Source: CAITNM01 sp021298215
GTDB taxonomy: Bacteria > Pseudomonadota > Alphaproteobacteria > Paracaedibacterales > CAITNM01
Direction: 5' to 3'
Assembly: GCA_046309815.1 (NCBI GenBank)
Contig: JBKCOJ010000007.1
Coordinates: 102,966-166,965, forward strand
Length of the DNA: 64,000 bases
The notes beneath the pieces are model-generated. The model did not search any database and was not told the origin of the DNA. It saw nothing but the letters and a program-made list of their open reading frames with translations. Positions 25,218 through 33,780 of the stretch are shown in pieces. The position numbers and the translations under genes were made by a program. Each line of letters starts with the position of its first letter. The first letter of the stretch is position 1.

Positions 25218-25707
25218 ATGAAAATGATTAAAATACGGATAATCGTGTGGGCATGTTTGCTCTTACCCCATGTTGTAACAGCTAACAGCTAATGGACCTA
25301 CAGAATATGATGAATACAAAGATTTTTGCACATATCGGAAGATTCCCTGCCTACCTCTCAGCAAATTTGAAGAAATGCGGAAAAATTATGAGAAAAGCCG
25401 GCAAACACTACTTCAAACATACAACAATTTAGAAAAGCAGGAAGACTTAGACAGACTTATAATCGCTGCTGAAAAAGAAACTAATTTTAAGAAAAGGTTG
25501 ATAATATCTAGTGTTTTAGGCGACTGCAGCTTACTTACAAGAACTCTTATATATCCCGATGTGTACTTAACAACAGGTAGGGCTAGTTCTTTTATCATTA
25601 AGTTAACCAAATCTTCTGATTCCTCCATCCAAGCATTGGCATGGCATATTGATTATTTCTTATCAGAACCTCCTACCTTTGCTTTTCTGAAATTAACGCA
25701 AAAATAA
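25218..25707 (+). pseudogene. secreted protein split by 7-bp tandem duplication
   Basis: The ATG at 25218 starts a clear signal peptide (IKIRIIVWACLLLPHVVTA) which runs into TAA at 25290. The mature part continues in another frame: NGPTEYDEYKDFCTYRK and on through 25375-25707, about 135 residues of helical protein ending FLKLTQK. The junction holds AACAGCTAACAGCT, a tandem copy of AACAGCT. Removing one 7-base copy fuses the signal peptide in frame to the mature part (VVTA then NGPTEY), so one duplication explains the break. Confidence 0.7.
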
Positions 25708-25779
25708 AATTTTAATAAAATTTTAATAACTCTCTTTTCATAGTAGCAGTATCAATTAACTTTTGGCCGGCTGACTTTT

Positions 25780-27255
25780 ATGAAAAAACTATTAGCTACT
25801 TTACTTTTAACAACGGGATTTCTTTTTGCTGCGGAGGAAGTAAATCCAAGCAATGACCTAACCACCCAGGGAGAAGAAACGACGAATCCTGTTCGTGCAA
25901 CTTTAACTTTTCCAAAAACTACTGTCCAAATACCTGTTTTACAGATCTCAGAAGAGGAGAATAGATCTCTCGCACAATTCTTAAATGGTACAGGAAACGA
26001 AGAAGCGGCGATTGCTTTGGTGAATGTCACAAATGATATTATTAAAGATATAATGATAGTTGGTAGTACCAGTGATGTCAGCTCAGAGCAAATTGTTACT
26101 GCCTCCGATTATATTAAATACTTGAGAATTGTTGATCATTTTGAAGACCCAAAAGGAATAATTAGAAATATTTCTGATGAAGAACAACGTGACCCCGAAA
26201 AGCTAGCAAGTGCAATGAAAATAAATCTTTCTTACATTTATTTTAAGGCCGGTGATAATAATTTTTTTGAAATACCAGTTAGAAGCTTGAGTCCTTTAGA
26301 ACATAGGGGATATATGGTTTTTTGGAGATCTAAAAATTTAGATCGAGCACGTCAATTAGTACAAACAGCCAGCGACTTTCTTACGAGCGAAACTATTCCT
26401 GGAGCGGATTTCCTGAAATTCTTACGAATTGCTGATCGTTATCCAACTGCTGAAGCGGCGCAAAAAATCTTTAATGGAATTAATAAAGCAGACATAGATA
26501 ATGATCCTGAGAAGCTGGCTAGTACTCTTGGCATGCACCTTTCTTACTACGTTTTAAAATTTCAAGGGCTTAATGATGTTGAAATTCCAACTACCGAGTT
26601 AACAGCAGAAGAAATACAACAATATCAAGGGTTTTTCAGCTTAATACCACCGCAAAAAGCTATCCAATTAATAGATGCGGCAAAAACTAGAGTTACCACC
26701 TCACTTATTTCGGGTACTGATTTCCTAAAATTCATCAAAATCATCGATCGCTTTGCTGGCATAAAAACTGCCGAAGAAGCAATTAGTGGTGTTGCAACTG
26801 AAATACAGAATGATCCAGAAAAATTAGCAAGAGCTTTTGGCTTTGATCTTTCTCACCAAATTATGAGAATTCCAGGGCAAGCACCCGTTGAAATGCCGGT
26901 TCAAGCATTAACGCGAACTGAAGTACATGCGTATCAAAATTTCATGGGAAGACAAGAAATGGAATTAATCCCAGGTTTAATAACAACTGCACGTGGTATG
27001 TTAACTGTTAGCGATGTTACTGCGGAAACCTTTCTAAAATTCATGAGGGTTTTTGAACGCTTCCCTACTATAGAAGCAGCACAACAGGAGCTTAATAGAC
27101 TTGCTGCTGAACGCTTCCCTACCATACAAGCAGAAGAAGCCTTTAATAGACTTGTTAAAGAAGAAATAGATAATGACCCTGAAAAACTAGCAAAAGCTTT
27201 TGCTTTTGAGCTTTCCCATATGTTTATAAAATTTCCTAAAGTAGGCTCTATTTAA
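25780..27255 (+). CDS. secreted tandem-repeat protein (5' part of TAA-interrupted gene)
   Basis: 491 residues. Signal peptide KKLLATLLLTTGFLFA, then AEEVNPSND. From about residue 100 it is built from about four repeats of 90-105 residues sharing a FLKFLRIADRYPT-like helix, NDPEKLAxAF, LSHxxxKF, and an EIPxxxLTxxE...YQxF strand-helix. A shorter internal duplication (ERFPTIEAAQQELNRL, then ERFPTIQAEEAFNRL) occurs near 430-465. The frame stops at TAA (27253-27255) inside the last repeat and continues in frame beyond. No family recognised; the repeats resemble helical scaffold units. Confidence 0.6.
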   Translation: MKKLLATLLLTTGFLFAAEEVNPSNDLTTQGEETTNPVRATLTFPKTTVQIPVLQISEEENRSLAQFLNGTGNEEAAIALVNVTNDIIKDIMIVGSTSDVSSEQIVTASDYIKYLRIVDHFEDPKGIIRNISDEEQRDPEKLASAMKINLSYIYFKAGDNNFFEIPVRSLSPLEHRGYMVFWRSKNLDRARQLVQTASDFLTSETIPGADFLKFLRIADRYPTAEAAQKIFNGINKADIDNDPEKLASTLGMHLSYYVLKFQGLNDVEIPTTELTAEEIQQYQGFFSLIPPQKAIQLIDAAKTRVTTSLISGTDFLKFIKIIDRFAGIKTAEEAISGVATEIQNDPEKLARAFGFDLSHQIMRIPGQAPVEMPVQALTRTEVHAYQNFMGRQEMELIPGLITTARGMLTVSDVTAETFLKFMRVFERFPTIEAAQQELNRLAAERFPTIQAEEAFNRLVKEEIDNDPEKLAKAFAFELSHMFIKFPKVGSI

Positions 27256-27756
27256 TTACCTATAGATGTAACCATGCTTCCAAAGGAAGCGATGTTATAT
27301 AAAAATTTCGTTGAAAGTTTTAGCGCCACCATTCAAGAAAATTTTGACCGCGTTAAATCTTTGGTTGAACTAGCTAAAAGTGTTTTAACAGCGCCAACCG
27401 TTACCGCTACATCATTTTATAAATTCTTGCAATTATCACAGGAATTGGAAACTGTTGAAGGGATAAAAGAGGTATTTTTGAGTGTCCCTAAAGAAGATAT
27501 TCAAGATAATGCGGATGCATTAGCATTTACTCTTTTGAGGCTTAGCACAAACGAAAGTATTGAAAACGGCTGCCGTTCATATTTTGTGAAAGAACTTGAA
27601 AGAGGTGCTTATTCTAGCGATGCAGCAAACCTTGAGCTCTTGGAAATAGCATTAGGAAAAGATGACAGCCATGTTAAGACATTTGCGACTCTTGTGGAGC
27701 AAGCTGCTGAAAAAGCAAAAACTGCAGCTGAAGAAAAGGTGACAGAATATTCTTAA
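27256..27756 (+). pseudogene. 3' part of TAA-interrupted repeat protein
   Basis: In-frame continuation of the repeat gene. The codons around the stop read VGSI, TAA, LPIDVTMLPKEAMLYKNF, where other repeats have VEIPTTELTAEEIQQY or VEMPVQALTRTEVHAY. The TAA sits where a Glu (GAA) is expected, a single-base change. The segment holds a further repeat (SFYKFLQLSQELETVEGIKE) and ends with a charged helix. The ATG at 27274 has no Shine-Dalgarno. Confidence 0.6.
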
Positions 27757-27779
27757 TGTGTTGAGACCTATTTTGTTCT

Positions 27780-27809
27780 GGATACCGCGGTCAAGCCGCG
27801 GTACGTCAT
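27780..27809. repeat. dispersed palindromic repeat, type B
   Basis: GGATACCGCGGTCAAGCCGC then GGTACGTCAT, the most symmetrical copy of this repeat in the window (CCGCGG...CCGCGG core). Confidence 0.75.
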
Positions 27810-27834
27810 AAAAAACAAGCCGCGAACATCGAAT

Positions 27835-27866
27835 CCCCCACGATTAAATCGTGGGGTTTATTTTTA
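27835..27866 (+). terminator. rho-independent terminator
   Basis: Stem CCCCACGAT/ATCGTGGGG followed by TTTATTTTTAT, after the repeat-protein gene and before rpmH. It separates the accessory region from the rpmH operon. Confidence 0.7.
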
Positions 27867-27944
27867 TGGGATCCTCACACAAACCCCTTGATTTTGGCTG
27901 GAAGTTTAGCTAATGTGCTTGAATATTAGATGGAGGAATTCTAA

Positions 27945-28079
27945 ATGAAGCGCACGTTTCAACCCAGTCGTTTAGTTCGCAAACGCCGTCATGGTTTTCG
28001 TGCCCGTATGGCAACAAAGAATGGCCGTAGGGTCGTTGCTGCACGGCGCTCAAAAGGAAGAACAAGACTCTCAGCTTAA
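27945..28079 (+). CDS. rpmH: 50S ribosomal protein L34
   Basis: 44 residues starting KRTFQPSRLVRKRRHGFRAR, with GRRVVAARRSKGR near the end: the complete, highly conserved L34. It is preceded by GGAGG 8 bases before the ATG. It heads the rpmH-rnpA-yidD-yidC-engB cluster, a standard proteobacterial arrangement. The next gene's ATG follows its stop directly. Confidence 0.95.
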   Translation: MKRTFQPSRLVRKRRHGFRARMATKNGRRVVAARRSKGRTRLSA

Positions 28080-28442
28080 ATGTACACGTCAATGAAAGCG
28101 CGCAAAGATTATGTGCGCTTGGGGCGTACGGGGAAGCGATTTTTTTTTAGCAGTTTTATAGCCCAGGCCTTACCCATTCATGACCGAGTTGGAATGATTG
28201 GAATTACTGCTACAAAGAAGTTGGGAGGATCTGTTCTTCGTCACCGAGCAAAACGCTTGCTTAAGGAGACAATCAGACTCTGGGACAAAGAGAATCTCAA
28301 GCCTTTAAACTTTGATATAGTTCTTGTTGCCAGGAGTCGAATTTTTGACCTAGACTTTACAGACCTCCAGAAGGAGTGGTCTCAAATGCTAGGAAAACTA
28401 GAAAATAATCAGGAGTGGAGCCATGAAGAAATTCGTCGTTAG
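28080..28442 (+). CDS. rnpA: ribonuclease P protein component
   Basis: Protein subunit of RNase P (tRNA 5' maturation). 120 residues, normal length. The signature is GGSVLRHRAKRLLKETIR (RNR-like basic motif), and the N-terminal RTGKRFFFSSF segment fits the family. The ATG immediately follows the rpmH stop; a second ATG four codons on (MKARKDY) is also possible. The 3' end overlaps yidD by 20 bases. Confidence 0.92.
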   Translation: MYTSMKARKDYVRLGRTGKRFFFSSFIAQALPIHDRVGMIGITATKKLGGSVLRHRAKRLLKETIRLWDKENLKPLNFDIVLVARSRIFDLDFTDLQKEWSQMLGKLENNQEWSHEEIRR

Positions 28443-28779
28443 TTTTATCTATCTCTATCGCTGGTTGATTTCGCCTTTTTTACCCCCGGCTTGTAAGTTC
28501 ACCCCAACCTGCAGTAGGTATGCGATATCAGCCATTGAATGTCATGGCGTGCTGAAAGGCTTATGGATGACGTTAAAGCGATTGTTGCGATGCAACCCAT
28601 ACAATAATGCGGATGCTCATGATCCAGTACAACAGACTCAAGCAACACAAACTTCTACCCCAACACTGCCTTTTTCTGAACCATTTTCTCACACCACAAA
28701 ATCAACCTTCCGCTTTGCTAGTTCAAAAAAACCAGCAAACTCTCATCAATCAAAATATAAAAGAGCACATAACGCATGA
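28423..28779 (+). CDS. yidD: membrane protein insertion efficiency factor YidD
   Basis: 118 residues. The family core is at the N-terminus: YLYRWLISPFLPPACKFTPT, then CSRYAISAIECHG and KRLLRCNPYNN, with the conserved cysteines. The C-terminal tail (about 40 residues, Thr/Pro/Ser-rich) is an extension not conserved in the family. YidD assists YidC-dependent membrane insertion. It overlaps rnpA upstream and yidC downstream by 4 bases. Confidence 0.9.
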   Translation: MKKFVVSFIYLYRWLISPFLPPACKFTPTCSRYAISAIECHGVLKGLWMTLKRLLRCNPYNNADAHDPVQQTQATQTSTPTLPFSEPFSHTTKSTFRFASSKKPANSHQSKYKRAHNA

Positions 28780-30464
28780 ATGAAAATCGTAACTTTATAA
28801 TAGCTTTTGTTTTAGTTATAGCCGTCTTTACCGGCTTTCATTTTCTATACGAGAAGCCTAAATATGAAGAACTTGCAAAGCAAGCACAAGAGCAAGCTCT
28901 AACCCAGCCTGCACAGAAAGTGGCAGAGCAATCTCAACCTGCTGCTGTAGCAGTAATATCACCCGAAGAAGCTGTTAAGCAATCGGCGCGCATTTCTATT
29001 GAGAGTGAAACAGTAAAAGGTAGCATTCGCCAAGTAGGAGCTGTGGTTGATGACATTGTGTTAACAAAATATAAGGAAACGACAGCCCCTGAAAGCAAGC
29101 CGATTCGTTTATTAGACCATCAAACATCTGAGAATGGATATAGTGTAGTAAGCGGTTGGAAAGCAGCGAACAACTGTGATGCTGGCTCTATGCCTGGCGA
29201 GACAACTCCATGGCAAATGCATGATGGAAATTCAGCGTTAACGCCCGATCATCCAATTATTTTGACATGGTTTAATGAGCGCGGCATAAAGTTTGAGCGC
29301 ACTATTTGTGTGGATCATGAATACATGATCACGATAACGGATAAAATTATTAACAATGGCGAAAAAGAGATCCAACTAGAGCCATGGGGCCAAGTTTTAC
29401 GTAAAAATCCACCAAAATCACAAGGTTTTTTTATCTTACATGAGGGGCCAATTGGGTATTTCAACACGAAGCTTTTTGAGGGCTCTTACGAAGATTTAGC
29501 AAAATCGCCGGTTACGCAACAAACAACCGGCGGCTGGGCTGGATTTACGGACAAGTTCTGGTTGGTAAGCGTTATTCCAGATCCAAAATCTGTATCGCAC
29601 ATTGAATACGCACAAAAAAATGACGCGTATTCAGCACAATTCAGCGGTGCAGCAATTACGATTAAAGCGGGAGAGAGCACAACTTATACGCACCACGTGT
29701 TTGCCGGTGCTAAGGTTTTGCGTATGCTAGATGATTATGAAGTAAAAATTGGTGTGCCCCACTTTGACTTAGCAGTTGATTTCGGCTGGTTCTACTTCCT
29801 AACGAAGCCTTTGTTCTACGTACTTGAATTCTTGCATGAGCTTTTGGGCAACCTAGGCGTGGCGATTTTAGTATTAACGATTATGTTTAAGATTTTCTTA
29901 TTCCCAATGGCTACAAAATCGTACCGTTCGATGGCGCGTTTGAAGAATTTGCAACCAAAAATTCAATATGTTCAAAGCATTTATAAAGATGACCGCCAGC
30001 GCATGAGCCAAGAATTGATGGCGTTGTACAAAAAAGAAAAGGTAAATCCAGCAGGTGGTTGTTTACCACTGCTTATTCAAGCGCCGATTTTCTTTTGCTT
30101 GTACAAAGTGTTGTTCGTAAGTATTGAGATGCGTCATGCACCATTTTTTGGGTGGATTCATGACTTGTCGGCGCCAGACCCAACGTCGTTTGTGAACTTG
30201 TTTGGGCTGCTACCATTTAACCCGCCATCGTTTTTAATGATTGGAATTTGGCCGTTGTTGATGGGGCTTACGATGGTTGTGCAACAACGTATGAACCCGC
30301 AACCTGCAGATCCTATGCAAGCGAAAATGATGATGATCATGCCAATTATGTTCACGTACCTTTTCGCGAGTTTCCCTGCAGGGCTTGTAGTATACTGGAC
30401 ATGGAATAACCTTCTTTCAATGGCACAGCAGTGGTACATCACCCGACGCATGACCCACAGGTAG
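28776..30464 (+). CDS. yidC: membrane protein insertase YidC
   Basis: 562 residues, full-length Gram-negative type. There is an N-terminal anchor (FIIAFVLVIAVFTGFHFLY), a large periplasmic domain (about 55-340) and the conserved insertase core from about 350, with FLTKPLFYVLEFLHELLGN, AGGCLPLLIQAPIFFCLY and PAGLVVYWTWNNLLSMAQQW. The insertase inserts and folds inner-membrane proteins with or without SecYEG. Its end overlaps the engB start region by about 34 bases. Confidence 0.95.
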   Translation: MNENRNFIIAFVLVIAVFTGFHFLYEKPKYEELAKQAQEQALTQPAQKVAEQSQPAAVAVISPEEAVKQSARISIESETVKGSIRQVGAVVDDIVLTKYKETTAPESKPIRLLDHQTSENGYSVVSGWKAANNCDAGSMPGETTPWQMHDGNSALTPDHPIILTWFNERGIKFERTICVDHEYMITITDKIINNGEKEIQLEPWGQVLRKNPPKSQGFFILHEGPIGYFNTKLFEGSYEDLAKSPVTQQTTGGWAGFTDKFWLVSVIPDPKSVSHIEYAQKNDAYSAQFSGAAITIKAGESTTYTHHVFAGAKVLRMLDDYEVKIGVPHFDLAVDFGWFYFLTKPLFYVLEFLHELLGNLGVAILVLTIMFKIFLFPMATKSYRSMARLKNLQPKIQYVQSIYKDDRQRMSQELMALYKKEKVNPAGGCLPLLIQAPIFFCLYKVLFVSIEMRHAPFFGWIHDLSAPDPTSFVNLFGLLPFNPPSFLMIGIWPLLMGLTMVVQQRMNPQPADPMQAKMMMIMPIMFTYLFASFPAGLVVYWTWNNLLSMAQQWYITRRMTHR

Positions 30465-31063
30465 TGCAAGCCGCGAAGGCCTTGTTTAAGAGCCCCTGCA
30501 CGTTTGTGGCGGGGGCTTCTGTCGCTGAACGGATTCCGCAATACCCTTTTCCTGAAGTGGCGTTTTGGGGTCGTTCCAACGTGGGCAAATCAAGCTTGCT
30601 GAACGCACTGATCGGAAGTGGCATTGCGCGCACTTCAAACACACCAGGGCGCACGCAGCAACTAAACTTCTTTAATTTAGGCGATAAGCTTATCCTAGTG
30701 GATATGCCAGGATATGGCTTTGCTAATGTACCGTTGAAGATGAAACATCAATGGGAACAGCTAATTTCAACGTATTTAACGATGCGTGATAAGCTGAAGC
30801 GCGTGTTTGTATTGATTGATGCACGTCACGGTTTTAAGAAAAATGATCTCGAAATCATGGATTTTTTGGATGAGATGGGGTGCATATACCAGATTGTGGT
30901 GACAAAAACCGACAAGATTCCCCTGCCCTCCCATGCAACGTTAAAGACAGAGTTAGAGGAAATTTTGCAAAAGCACCCAGCGGCACGACCAGAGGTGCTA
31001 ATGACCTCAGCGGAGCGCAAAGCAGGCATTTTTGAACTGCAACTGGAAGTGGCGGGGTTGTAG
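30431..31063 (+). CDS. engB: ribosome biogenesis GTPase EngB/YihA
   Basis: 210 residues. G1 is WGRSNVGKSSLLN, G2 threonine is in TSNTPGRTQQLNFF, G3 is LVDMPGYGFA and G4 is TKTDKIP. The GTPase is needed for late 50S assembly. The GTG at 30431 gives an N-terminus overlapping yidC; a GTG 33 bases later is an alternative. The last 100 bases, including an exact 56-base stretch, are repeated at 32917-33015 after two accessory genes. Confidence 0.93.
   Translation: MVHHPTHDPQVVQAAKALFKSPCTFVAGASVAERIPQYPFPEVAFWGRSNVGKSSLLNALIGSGIARTSNTPGRTQQLNFFNLGDKLILVDMPGYGFANVPLKMKHQWEQLISTYLTMRDKLKRVFVLIDARHGFKKNDLEIMDFLDEMGCIYQIVVTKTDKIPLPSHATLKTELEEILQKHPAARPEVLMTSAERKAGIFELQLEVAGL
30960..31062 (+). repeat. 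3' end of engB, copy 1
   Basis: Encodes PAARPEVLMTSAERKAG and the rest of the engB C-terminus. Positions 31007-31062 are identical to 32959-33014. The exact match stops at the second base of the stop codon (TAG here, TAA in copy 2). Confidence 0.9.
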
Positions 31064-31120
31064 CAGTTATATTAAAATCTAGAGAAAATACCAATCTCTA
31101 TTATGTTTATCATTCTTAGA

Positions 31121-31372
31121 TTAATAAAGTCTTTGAGCATGCGGATTTTGATCCACATTGGGATAATATTTTTTTTGATAAAAATCCAGTGCTCGCTGTG
31201 CTTTACTTCTTTTGTCTTCTGCAGCTCTTTTTTGCTCGTCGGGATGGGTTGATTTTTTACCTTGTTGTTGCTGTATAGCAGACCTTCCTTTACGGGGATC
31301 ATCTAGCTCCGTAACAGCACATGCTAAAGGAACAAAAAATAGCATGAAAGCTTTTAAAATCCATTTTTTCAT
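31121..31372 (-). CDS. small secreted charged protein
   Basis: 83 residues from the preferred ATG at 31372 (MKKWILKAFMLFFVPLACA as signal peptide, then VTELDD). An upstream in-frame ATG at 31402 would add 10 residues before the signal. The mature part is highly charged and helical (KRAAEDKRSKAQRALDFY) and ends with a polar tail. No family recognised. It lies inside the segment bounded by the two engB tails. Confidence 0.5.
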   Translation of the reverse strand: MKKWILKAFMLFFVPLACAVTELDDPRKGRSAIQQQQGKKSTHPDEQKRAAEDKRSKAQRALDFYQKKYYPNVDQNPHAQRLY

Positions 31373-31441
31373 TTTTTTTATTCTCCCACAGCGTTTTAAC
31401 ATGGCTAATATACATAATGTATCAACATTTGTATATCTAAA

Positions 31442-32866
31442 TTACTTAAGCTTAGATGCATAGCTTAGGTCCATTAAACCCGATGTAATAATTCCTAAAA
31501 TATTAATTGTGGTATTTTTTTGATCAAATATCACAATAGGGCCCCCGCTCATACCTTTCATCGTTGTAGCTGCGTGGCGTAATCGTCCGTTAACAATCAT
31601 TAATGCCTTTTGAGTAGCCAAAAAAGGAACGCCAGGTGGATACTTAAATTGGCTGTAACTGCGAGTCATTGTTAATGGAGCTAAACGAAGTTGATCGACT
31701 AACAATCCCTTTCCTGCAGTGTCATAATAAGGAAAATCAGGATAACCTAAAGCATAGTATTCATATGCCCCTCTTGGAATATTAGGAAGCAACCTTATTT
31801 CGGCAAATTTATCTGAAATAAAGACAAAGCTCTTACTCAAGATTGCATATCCACAGTCTTCATGAGGTTGATGTCTTGGTGCATGATACTTAAGATTTGA
31901 AGTATTTTTTCTATTATCCTTGAACCCCACTATGCGTCGAACATTACTTTCAAAAGAAAGACTTTGTTGTCTTAAGTATTTAACGAAATCCCTACAATCT
32001 ATTTTCTCGTCATAGGGTCTTTTTGGTAAAGATAATTTCAGTCCTATAGCGATAGGCTTCGGTAAACCTGTTCCTAAATTAAGACCATTGGACTTTACAA
32101 AATAGAATTCAAGATCTGGTGAGTGGTCATCTAACATCATCGAATGACAGCATGTTACAACTTGATCATACCTTGTAGAACCTGCTTTTTGATAAGGTAT
32201 AATCATGCCACTTGATGTTCCTACAACAGTAGGAACTCCCTCAACATCCTTTACTACAAAAATACGACCAACTAATTGTTTAATAGTATCTCTAAAAATA
32301 TCTTTATTCATTAATGGACCATCTGGAATGCCTTGAATAACTTGATCACCAATAAATCCATCACCATTGATAACCATATCTTCAATTAATGCAAGTCCAT
32401 AACGATCTTCTATTAAATTCAGCGTATAGCGAAAATTATTAAGCAAATACTGATTAATGTAAGAATATGATGGATAACCTAGAATGGATTGATATATAAA
32501 CTTATATATATTCTCATAAGCACTACGAAGCACATTTAAGAGATTTTGTGAATCAAAGATTGTTGGAAGATCACCTGGCACTCTATTGTTGAAAAGAGAA
32601 AGGTTAAATTGATTAAGTACTTCAGCATTTTCAGTATTAACAACTAATTTCGTTGAATCAGAATATTGCTTATTTAAAGAATCTTTATACGCACTTACAA
32701 TATCTACAAGTGTTTGATCTCCAGTATTCCCGCTAACTGGCAAATCAGCTAAAGAAGAAAGTGTTGCTCCAGCAAGCTGCATAAAACAAAAGATAAATAT
32801 TATAAAAATATTACACATGATAAATAATAAAATTAATTTATAATAATTTAATAAGTAAATATACAA
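31442..32866 (-). CDS. secreted trypsin-like serine protease
   Basis: Up to 474 residues; the ATG at 32818 is an equally likely start, giving signal peptide CNIFIIFIFCFMQLAGA. The first 190 residues are helical and not assigned. From about 205 a chymotrypsin-fold protease is visible: GTSSGMIIPY (first barrel), His near 240 in VVTCCHSM, Asp near 336 in HEDCGYAIL, and Ser near 439 in MKGMSGGPIVIF, the classical GxSGGP. All triad residues are present in order, so it should be active. It is flanked by the engB 3' end and its duplicate. The host or envelope substrate is unknown. Confidence 0.78.
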   Translation of the reverse strand: MYIYLLNYYKLILLFIMCNIFIIFIFCFMQLAGATLSSLADLPVSGNTGDQTLVDIVSAYKDSLNKQYSDSTKLVVNTENAEVLNQFNLSLFNNRVPGDLPTIFDSQNLLNVLRSAYENIYKFIYQSILGYPSYSYINQYLLNNFRYTLNLIEDRYGLALIEDMVINGDGFIGDQVIQGIPDGPLMNKDIFRDTIKQLVGRIFVVKDVEGVPTVVGTSSGMIIPYQKAGSTRYDQVVTCCHSMMLDDHSPDLEFYFVKSNGLNLGTGLPKPIAIGLKLSLPKRPYDEKIDCRDFVKYLRQQSLSFESNVRRIVGFKDNRKNTSNLKYHAPRHQPHEDCGYAILSKSFVFISDKFAEIRLLPNIPRGAYEYYALGYPDFPYYDTAGKGLLVDQLRLAPLTMTRSYSQFKYPPGVPFLATQKALMIVNGRLRHAATTMKGMSGGPIVIFDQKNTTINILGIITSGLMDLSYASKLK

Positions 32867-32916
32867 TTGTTAAATTAATAATTTATTTACAACATTATAT
32901 TTATGAGTAAAAAGCA

Positions 32917-33015
32917 TTGCTATTCCACCCGGCAGCGCAACCTGAGGTACTGATGGCATCAGCGGAGCGCAAAGCAGGCATTTTTGAACTGCAACTGGAA
33001 GTGGCGGGGTTGTAA
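32917..33015 (+). repeat. 3' end of engB, copy 2
   Basis: Reads in frame as PAAQPEVLMASAERKAG and the rest of the EngB C-terminus then TAA. Outside the exact 56-base core, differences from engB are mostly synonymous (for example CCAGAGGTGCTAATG versus CCTGAGGTACTGATG) with two substitutions (Arg to Gln, Thr to Ala). It has no upstream engB sequence. Confidence 0.9.
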
Positions 33016-33055
33016 GAAAAATTTTAGCAAGGAACATTATTTCAATATGTGCAGC

Positions 33056-33706
33056 TTAGCCATGGCGCTGCCAAGCTAAATCCCTTATTGGGCATGCGTT
33101 TCCCCAGACTTCTTTTAATCGTCTTTGCTTCAAGGAGTACGCATGGGACACCGACAAGTTGATCAAATTATCGAGTTCTTTTCGAGAATATGGATACTCC
33201 CATTCTTCATCAAGAGAGCATTGTACTTTCCAGCTCAAGATCCATTTCTTTCCTAGAATACTCTGCCCGTCAACGAATTCATGATATGCTCTGAGGTCTT
33301 GTGTATACCCAATTTTTCCATATTTAAGCGCACATGCTTTTATTGACATCGCCCATTCATGACCTAAATCAACGCACTCTTCAATCAATAGATGTGCAGC
33401 TGCGTGATCTTGCTCATATTCATATCCCCCATGAATAAGCATCTTTGCTTTCCTTTCCAGTGCCCATTCTTTTTTTAAAGAAACGTGCTCTTCAGTAAAG
33501 AAGTACATCTCTTGCCGATTTTTCCTACATGCACCGCTCCCTACCTCAACTCCATATGCTTTCTCTTTCAGTGCCCATTCATGACCTAGATCGCTAAAAG
33601 TGTCGATGTAATGCCTTTTTTCTGCATCTGTTAGGGGAGGTTCTTCGGCGTGTAGTTTGAAGATAAGGAAGACAGCTAGAACGAAAAGATAAAATTGTTT
33701 CATCAT
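33056..33706 (-). CDS. secreted protein with four 37-residue repeats
   Basis: 216 residues. Signal peptide KQFYLFVLAVFLIFKLHA with mature start EEPPLTDAE. Four contiguous repeats of exactly 37 residues begin LGHEWALKEK, LKKEWALERK, LGHEWAMSIK and LGKKWILSWK, followed by a partial fifth. The period matches a two-helix solenoid and is near the Sel1-like length, but the Sel1 consensus (Ala-Gly signature) is not present. No known family identified. A scaffold or binding role is likely from the architecture alone. Confidence 0.65.
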   Translation of the reverse strand: MMKQFYLFVLAVFLIFKLHAEEPPLTDAEKRHYIDTFSDLGHEWALKEKAYGVEVGSGACRKNRQEMYFFTEEHVSLKKEWALERKAKMLIHGGYEYEQDHAAAHLLIEECVDLGHEWAMSIKACALKYGKIGYTQDLRAYHEFVDGQSILGKKWILSWKVQCSLDEEWEYPYSRKELDNLINLSVSHAYSLKQRRLKEVWGNACPIRDLAWQRHG

Positions 33707-33780
33707 GATTTTTTTAAAAATATGTATGGTATAAATAGGATATCACGAATTTATAAATTGAATTAGTAGTGAGGATTTAT

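Noticed and set aside
27770..28080. Possible replication origin at rpmH-rnpA
   Set aside because: No dnaA gene and no cluster of DnaA boxes (TTATCCACA-like) is seen; the region holds a palindrome and a terminator instead.
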